Assembly: GCF_032854445.1 (NCBI RefSeq)
Contig: NC_088302.1
Span: 23,509,788 to 23,573,787 of the forward strand
Source: Liolophura sinensis
Taxonomy: Eukaryota > Mollusca > Polyplacophora > Chitonida > Chitonidae
DNA: 64,000 nt
Direction: 5' to 3'
Below, one piece after another: positions 60,101 through 64,000 of this stretch. The notes beneath the pieces are model-generated. The model saw nothing but the letters and a program-made list of their open reading frames with translations, made no database searches and had not been told where the DNA came from. Numbering within the stretch: position 1 is the stretch's first letter; each line of letters opens with the position of its first letter. The translations under genes were made by a program, and so were the position numbers.

Positions 60101-63100
60101 CCTGTCACCGTGATAATGACAACTCACAAGTTACATTATCATGACACCAGGCTCACTAGTTGTTATATCCTGTCACCGAGATAATGACAACTCACAAGTT
60201 ACATCACCCTGACACCAGGCTCACCACTTACATTGCCCTGGCATTGAACTCGTCATACTGCCTTAAAACCAGACTCAGTAGTCACACTGCCTTGACACAA
60301 GACTCGTTCGTCACACTGCCCTTACACCAGACTCGTCACACTGCCCTTACACCAGACTCGTTCGTCACACTGCCTTGAAACCAGACTCGTTCGTCACCCT
60401 GCTATGACACCAGACTCGTTCGTCACCCTGCCTTGACATTAAACGCATTAGTCACACCAGACACATTAGTCATATTATCCTCACACCAGACTCATTAGTC
60501 ACATTATCCTCAGATCAGACTCATTAGTCATATTATCCTCACACCAGACTCATTAGTCACGTTGTCCTCACACCAGACTCATTAGTCACATTGTCCTCAC
60601 ACCAGACTCATCAGTCACATTGTCCTCACGCCAGACTCATCAGTCACATTGTCACTAATGCCTTGAAGCCAGACTCGTTCGTCACCCTGCCTTGAAAGGT
60701 TTATAAACGTTCGGGACTTGTTTCTCAGCAGTCACACTGCCCTGACACCAGACTCGTTCGTCACACTGCCCTGACATTAGACTCATTAGTCATATTATTC
60801 TCACACCAGACTCATTAGTCACATTATTCTCACACCAGACTCATTAGTCACATTATCCTCAGATCAGACTCATTAGTCACATTATCCTCACACCACACTC
60901 ATTAGTCACATTATCCTCACACCAGACTCATTAGTCATATTATCCTCACACCAGACTCATTAGTCACATTATCCTCAGATCAGACTCATTAGTCATATTA
61001 TCCTCACACCAGACTCATCAGTCACATTGTCCTCACACCAGACTCATCAGTCACGTTGTCCTCACACCAGACTCATTAGTCACGTTGTAATCACACCAGA
61101 CTCATTAGTCACATTGTCCTCACAACAGACTCATCAGTCACACTGTCCTCACACCAGACTCACCAGTCACATTATCCTCAGATCAGACTCATTAGTCATA
61201 TTATTCTCACACCAGACTCATTAGTCACATTATCCTCACACCAGACTCATTAGTCACATTGTCCTCACACCAGACTCATCAGTCACATTGTCCTCACACC
61301 AGACTCATCAGTCACATTATCCTCACACCAGACTCATCAGTCACATTATCCTCACATCAGACTCATTAGTCACATTATCCTCAGATCAGACTCATTAGTC
61401 ACATTGTCCTCACACCAGACTCATCAGTCACATTGTCACTAATGCCTTGAAGCCAGACTCGTTCGTCACCCTGCCTTGAAAGGTTTATAAACGTTCGGGA
61501 CTTGTTTCTCAGCAGTCACACTGCCCTGACACCAGACTCGTTCGTCACACTGCCCTGACATTAGACTCATTAGTCATATTATTCTCACACCAGACTCATT
61601 AGTCACATTATCCTCACACCAGACTCATTAGTCACATTATCCTCCCACCAGACTCATTAGTCACATTATCCTCACACCTGACTCATTAGTCACATTGTCA
61701 TGACATTGAACTGATTAGTCACATTTCTCTGGCAATAGACTAATTAAAAAGTTTCACAACAAATCCTTATTTTCACTATTTTTATCCGCTTAAGTAGTTC
61801 AATTTATTTTATAGTATAATACAAAGATCCCTTGCCTGTATACATCACATCAACTCTACAGGCGTTGAGTTTCCACCGTAACTTTTGACGCACTGGTTTT
61901 TACAGACCGCCAATTATGTATCTCCCAAAATACCCTTGAGGTCTGGAATGCTGTACATCTGAACATGTAAACACTTCATATATATACCCAGAAATTTCGG
62001 AATATTCTTCCATCTGTTTTCCTCCAGTAAAGGGTCGGGTGTGGTCTGATTTAACATGCCCTCAATGTGTTGTAACTTTCTGAACCGACAAAGATGACGC
62101 CAAAGTGAAAGGTTTATAAATGTTCAGGACTTGTTCCTTCTTAGTTCGTTTGCAGGTGAACTTTGATATAAAGGCGAGATTGTCAAGGTATCTTGACATG
62201 TGTCGGTTTTGGTTCTAATGCGGACAGACTTGGGAGACTGAGCGTTGATAACTTCACTTTTTATTTCTGAGCCGGATATATGTCAAAAAGTGGTAACTCG
62301 TATTTCAAGGTCATTTTGTTCTCGCCTCACAGTGAAACTATACTTGATGAAACTATACTTGTAAATGCTACATACAGCACGGCGGCGTTGTTGTTCGCAA
62401 TGACGTTTTTCTTGAAGAGCATATGTTGAGTGCATTTGTGAACTGCACATGGGTCGCAACTTGGACTGGAGAATGTTTTCTTTTCTTTAATTCATATGAA
62501 GTTTGGAAAGAGAGGACTTGACGTATGGGCGAGTAAAAAGGTCGATCTCCTTAACTGGTTCAGTAAGTCGTTACCCTCACTTCAGACATGTGATCAATGC
62601 GGTCGCGAGTTCGAGTCCAGCCCACGTTAATTCAGCCAAGGCCTTAAGTTTTTCTCCACTTATAAACCTCATCGTCATCGTACAAGTAAAATATTTTTTA
62701 ATGATGTGTAAAAAGAACCCCAAAATACAAACAAGTTGATTTACATCGCTCCTCTACTGATTTCTCCATTTCACCTATATATTCCCCAAAAGTTCTCTAG
62801 GCAATTTAGGAAAACAGCGACCATGAGTTCTATGGCAAAGCAATATACCATGTACAAACCTAATGGAAATGTGAAAATTTCTTACCTCTGCCGGGAATTC
62901 GTTACCGGCAATTCGGTGTTCAGAGCCGGTGTAATCATTTATGCCAAAGTGGATCTTGATGTATTTAACCTTGTAACGGTAGCAGACTGGACCTGAGTAG
63001 AAGGCCATGCCTAGTGGGCCGTCATCGTCCACGTCTATGGACAAGTCGTTACCACTGTTCACCAACAGACCGTTTATCTGGAAGAGCAATGATAGATGTG

Positions 63101-64000
63101 TTCGTGTATATAGTAAATGGTATTTTAATATGACTTATTCTTTATTTTAGGCCCAAAGCAACAGGCTGATTGTTGTTCAAGAATGTTTCACTTGTAACAT
63201 GAAACTGCCCTGGGAAAGCCACCCACCTTTGGCAAGTTACTGACGAATTTTCATACATACATGTGACGTATAGAACTGCAGGCAATATTAATGGATTGCA
63301 ATTAATCTTCAACGAAAATGGGAGTGCCCAAATGGCTGTGGTCAGCATCATATTGTCTTCAAAGTCTCTATATGAGAGCGGGGGAATCTACAAATTCTCT
63401 GTCCGAGGCTGGGGTTGAACCCACACCTTGCGTGTCCTATGGACTGGAACACATGCGTCTTAGTAACTGGGTTACGACACGCTTCCCAACAATAAATCTA
63501 TAATTGATATATAGTAAATATTTAATCTGACTTATTCTTAGAATTTCCTTTCCTCAGAATGTAGTACAACTGGGGAGCTATAAGAGAATGAGAAAAGGAG
63601 CTTCTAATCATGTTATTCTAGGTTTATAAACGGACAACCGGATGCACTTGTCTTCCGTTAGGTAAGTGACAACCCTCCTTTTAGGGCTGCTGTTGAGCAA
63701 AGAAGAGCTAGATTCCACCATGCGACCTCAGTGGTTAGAGGCCAAATGGCCGCAATGAGAATTACGATAGCGGATCCACCGGTATGATCCTACCTACATG
63801 TACTTACAATCGTAAATGACAGTGCATTTTGATAGGGTGTCGAGAAACTCTTTGTAAGGAAAGCAAATCTGCGTCAACACATATTTATTTATTTGATTTT
63901 ATTTACACCGTACTCAAGAATATTTCACTTATTCGACGGCGGCCAGCATTATGGTGGGTGGAAACCGGGCAGAGCCCGCAGGTTGCTAGCAGACCTTCCC
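48169..64000 (-). CDS. Carbonic anhydrase-related protein, CA10/CA11 type (5' end outside window)
   Basis: Five internal exons (63077-62886, 56844-56749, 55125-55059, 51142-50988, 50355-50236) join with matching phases to give about 210 residues of an alpha-carbonic-anhydrase fold; a short last exon at 48189-48169 is tentative. Landmarks: YIKIHFG and TGSEH (exon at 62.9 kb), IQLLAYNAELYGNYTQAEMN (56.8 kb), YVTYEGSQTQPGCHETVTWV and MNRPVYITK (51.1 kb), LHDLRQLNQ and RRIIRTNINF (50.3 kb). Of the three zinc-binding His of active enzymes, the first is Lys and the third is Gln, leaving only the second; CA10/CA11 proteins also lose the first and third, so this protein should not hydrate CO2. Vertebrate CA10/CA11 are secreted neural glycoproteins that bind neurexins; the same role here is inference. 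The signal peptide and first CA exons lie beyond 64000. Introns hold many SINEs and a large satellite. Confidence 0.85.
48190..49092. other. Probable last intron of the CA-related gene, nothing recognised
   Basis: No exon or mobile element recognised here. Confidence 0.4.
49093..49297 (-). mobile_element. SINE family A with target-site duplication
   Basis: Tail, 3' module, shortened body and full tRNA-like head ending CTAACCAACTGAGCCATGAA. Flanked by an 11-bp duplication, CACTCAGATAA (49082-49092 and 49298-49308). Confidence 0.9.
50021..50185 (-). mobile_element. SINE family A, tail-truncated
   Basis: Body and head only (GACGGCGGAAAAAACCCACG to the A-box region); the 3' module and tail are missing. 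It ends about 50 bp from the donor of the CA-related exon at 50236. Confidence 0.7.
50236..50355 (-). CDS. CA-related protein exon (fifth in window)
   Basis: 40 codons, phase 0 at both ends, acceptor TTTTACACGCAG and donor TTT|GTAAGT. It reads LHDLRQLNQGG to PLMPVNRRIIRTNINF, the typical CA C-terminal segment with the NxRxxxTNINF ending of CA10/CA11. Confidence 0.9.
50534..50885 (+). mobile_element. SINE family B, 5'-truncated
   Basis: Starts within the tRNA-like head (GCGTCCGCCTCGAAGTCGGG), has B box GGGATCAAACCTG and the family B body, and ends with the module ATATGACTGAAAAATTGTTA and a CATATATACATA tail. Related to the copy at 31601. Confidence 0.75.
50988..51142 (-). CDS. CA-related protein exon (fourth in window)
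   Basis: 155 bases, phase 1 in and phase 0 out, acceptor TTTCATCCCAG and donor TTTG|GTAAGA. It carries YEGSQTQPGC and ETVTWVIMN, the conserved strand and turn around Thr199 of alpha-CAs. A family A SINE begins 44 bp before its acceptor. Confidence 0.92.
51187..51460 (-). mobile_element. SINE family A, full length, reference copy
   Basis: The best copy in the window. On the minus strand it starts GGGGCCTCTGTGCCTCAGTTGG-like (A box), has the B-box region GTTGTGAGTTCAAGTCCAGC, then the body, the 3' module and a TAAATA tail. A 14-bp duplication (51173-51186 and 51461-51474, CCATTTTTGAYATA) proves retroposition. Confidence 0.93.
52330..52460 (+). mobile_element. Possible tRNA-derived SINE fragment
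   Basis: A GCAGGTTCGAATCC B box and a following ATTCGGCTGCGGCTTTAAAT resemble the head of another SINE subtype. Ends unclear. Confidence 0.35.
52461..54290. other. Intron sequence, nothing recognised
   Basis: Intron of the CA-related gene. No exon, RNA gene or clear repeat seen. Confidence 0.4.
54293..54915. repeat. Interrupted 24-bp degenerate minisatellite
   Basis: Units like AACAGTCTGATGGTGATTTC+ACCT repeat with 24-bp spacing at 54293-54380 and resume with more decay at 54685-54915. The intervening ~300 bp do not carry the unit. The period is a multiple of three, which explains an open frame with repeated SLMVISPN-like residues. Confidence 0.65.
55059..55125 (-). CDS. CA-related protein exon (third in window)
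   Basis: 67 bases, phase 0 in and phase 1 out, from TTTTTTTCAG to AAAG|GTGAGA. It encodes LGNISNRFLESFKVPLEKVR and FK, matching the surface helix that follows the core strand in CA10/CA11. Confidence 0.85.
55317..55554 (-). mobile_element. SINE family A, near full length
   Basis: Tail, 3' module, body and head (GGACTTGAACCCACAGCGAC to CTAACCAACTGAGCCACGGA). A probable imperfect target duplication is CAGACYTTRT on both sides. It lies 192 bp before the acceptor of the CA-related exon at 55125. Confidence 0.88.
55790..55925. repeat. Degenerate short tandem repeat (GACTGAC-type)
   Basis: Repeated GACTGA/GACGGA/ACTCACAG words at irregular spacing of about 12-16 bp. Strongly decayed. Confidence 0.4.
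55965..56125 (-). mobile_element. SINE family C, partial
   Basis: 3' module variant (TTGAACACCATGCACAAGAA, TGTTTCACTTGTAAGATGGC) and the body mark ACCGACCTTTGGCAAGTTAT. The head is missing. Confidence 0.65.
56749..56844 (-). CDS. CA-related protein exon (second in window)
   Basis: 32 codons, phase 0 at both ends, acceptor in a long poly-T run ending ACAG, donor GAG|GTAAGG. It begins IQLLAYN: the residue equivalent to the third zinc ligand His119 is Gln. A potential N-glycosylation site NYT is present. Confidence 0.9.
57363..57560 (-). mobile_element. SINE family A, A-box end missing
   Basis: Tail, 3' module (GGTGTTTTACGCCGTACTCA), shortened body and the B-box part of the head (GGACTTGAACTCGAAGCGAC). 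Confidence 0.8.
57561..59794. other. Intron sequence, nothing firm
   Basis: Large intron of the CA-related gene. At 58170-58330 a B-box-like GAGTTCAACACC hints at a decayed SINE, but no family can be named. Confidence 0.4.
59795..60236. repeat. 68-bp satellite, seven units
   Basis: The mark GACACCAGGCTCAC recurs at 59803, 59871, 59939, 60007, 60075, 60143 and 60211, exactly 68 bp apart. Each unit holds a second, weaker copy of the theme (GACAACTCACAAGTTACATT), so it looks like a dimer of a ~29-bp ancestor with an added spacer. Confidence 0.95.
60237..61740. repeat. 29-bp satellite with variant unit types
   Basis: Main unit is CACACCAGACTCATTAGTCA + CATTATCCT (29 bp). A second type, ACTCGTTCGTCACACTGCC, clusters at 60290-60440 and again near 60670-60770 and 61455-61560. 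A mixed block is repeated at an offset of 784 bp (27 units plus 1). Confidence 0.93.
62540..62705 (+). mobile_element. Highly diverged SINE, plus orientation
   Basis: B box GCGAGTTCGAGTCCAGCC after a head-like segment, then a decayed 3' module (CGTACAAGTAAAATATTTTT). Probably an old relative of family A. Confidence 0.5.
62886..63077 (-). CDS. CA-related protein exon (first in window)
   Basis: 64 codons, phase 0 at both ends, acceptor GCTCTTCCAG and donor GAG|GTAAGA. It aligns with the CA core from the NTGR-like strand to the GSEH turn. Position equivalent to His94 is Lys and the His96 position keeps His. Confidence 0.9.
63165..63480 (-). mobile_element. SINE family C, most complete copy
   Basis: Body mark ACCTTTGGCAAGTTACTGAC; on the minus strand a tRNA-like head with A-box region TAACCCAGTTACTAAGACG and B box GGGTTCAACCCC (plus: GGGGTTGAACCC near 63412-63423). 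The 3' module is short. Confidence 0.7.
63481..63879. other. Intron sequence, nothing recognised
   Basis: Between two SINEs, upstream of the first CA-related exon in the window. No earlier CA exon recognised here on the minus strand. Confidence 0.4.
63880..64000 (-). mobile_element. SINE family A, cut by the window edge
   Basis: Tail, 3' module and start of the body (CGGCGGCCAGCATTATGGTG to GCTAGCAGACCTTCCC); the head lies outside the window. Confidence 0.8.

Noticed and set aside
63720-63785. tRNA-like segment with CAGTGGTTAGAGG
   Set aside because: No clear B box or stem pairing; too decayed to call a gene or a SINE copy.

Overview
This is animal genomic DNA: introns with GT/AG ends, one large cadherin exon, secreted and membrane proteins of animal families, many tRNA-derived SINEs, microsatellites and minisatellites. 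A GH3 beta-xylosidase-like enzyme next to a protocadherin and a carbonic anhydrase-related gene, plus a dominant SINE with a conserved 3' module, suggests a lophotrochozoan (brachiopod, bivalve or similar). The species cannot be named from the window alone.

Five protein genes can be supported, most by joining exons whose splice phases agree. (1) 1028-1344, minus: first exon of a secreted GH3 glycosidase; the rest is not found in the window. (2) 3531-10601, minus: a complete five-exon protocadherin of about 1122 residues, with a signal peptide, about seven cadherin repeats, one membrane helix and a cytoplasmic tail spread over five exons. (3) 35549-38642, minus: a two-exon gene for a 78-residue single-pass membrane protein. 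(4) 40219-40602, plus: a 127-residue HEAT-repeat protein with an uninterrupted reading frame and a splice acceptor just before the ATG. (5) about 48.2 kb to beyond 64 kb, minus: five firm internal exons and one tentative last exon of an acatalytic carbonic anhydrase-related protein (CA10/CA11 type); its 5' exons lie off the right edge.

The genes do not form an operon or an obvious pathway. The rest is intergenic or intronic. From about 2.5 to 27.3 kb I see no recognisable SINE. From 27.3 to 64 kb there are about twenty copies of one tRNA-derived SINE family (A), with a second family (B) and a third (C). All three share a related 3' module and several show target-site duplications, including a nested insertion at 31.6-32.3 kb.

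Other structured DNA: a 417-bp tandem duplication (27.4-28.2 kb); a seven-unit 84-bp minisatellite that keeps a 257-codon frame open (33.0-33.6 kb); an ~820-bp fold-back element beside a splice donor (37.7-38.5 kb); a 36-bp minisatellite that includes the splice acceptor of protocadherin exon 3; and a ~2-kb compound satellite (59.8-61.7 kb) inside a carbonic anhydrase-related intron, which changes from a 68-bp to a 29-bp period and contains a twice-copied piece resembling nearby flanking DNA.
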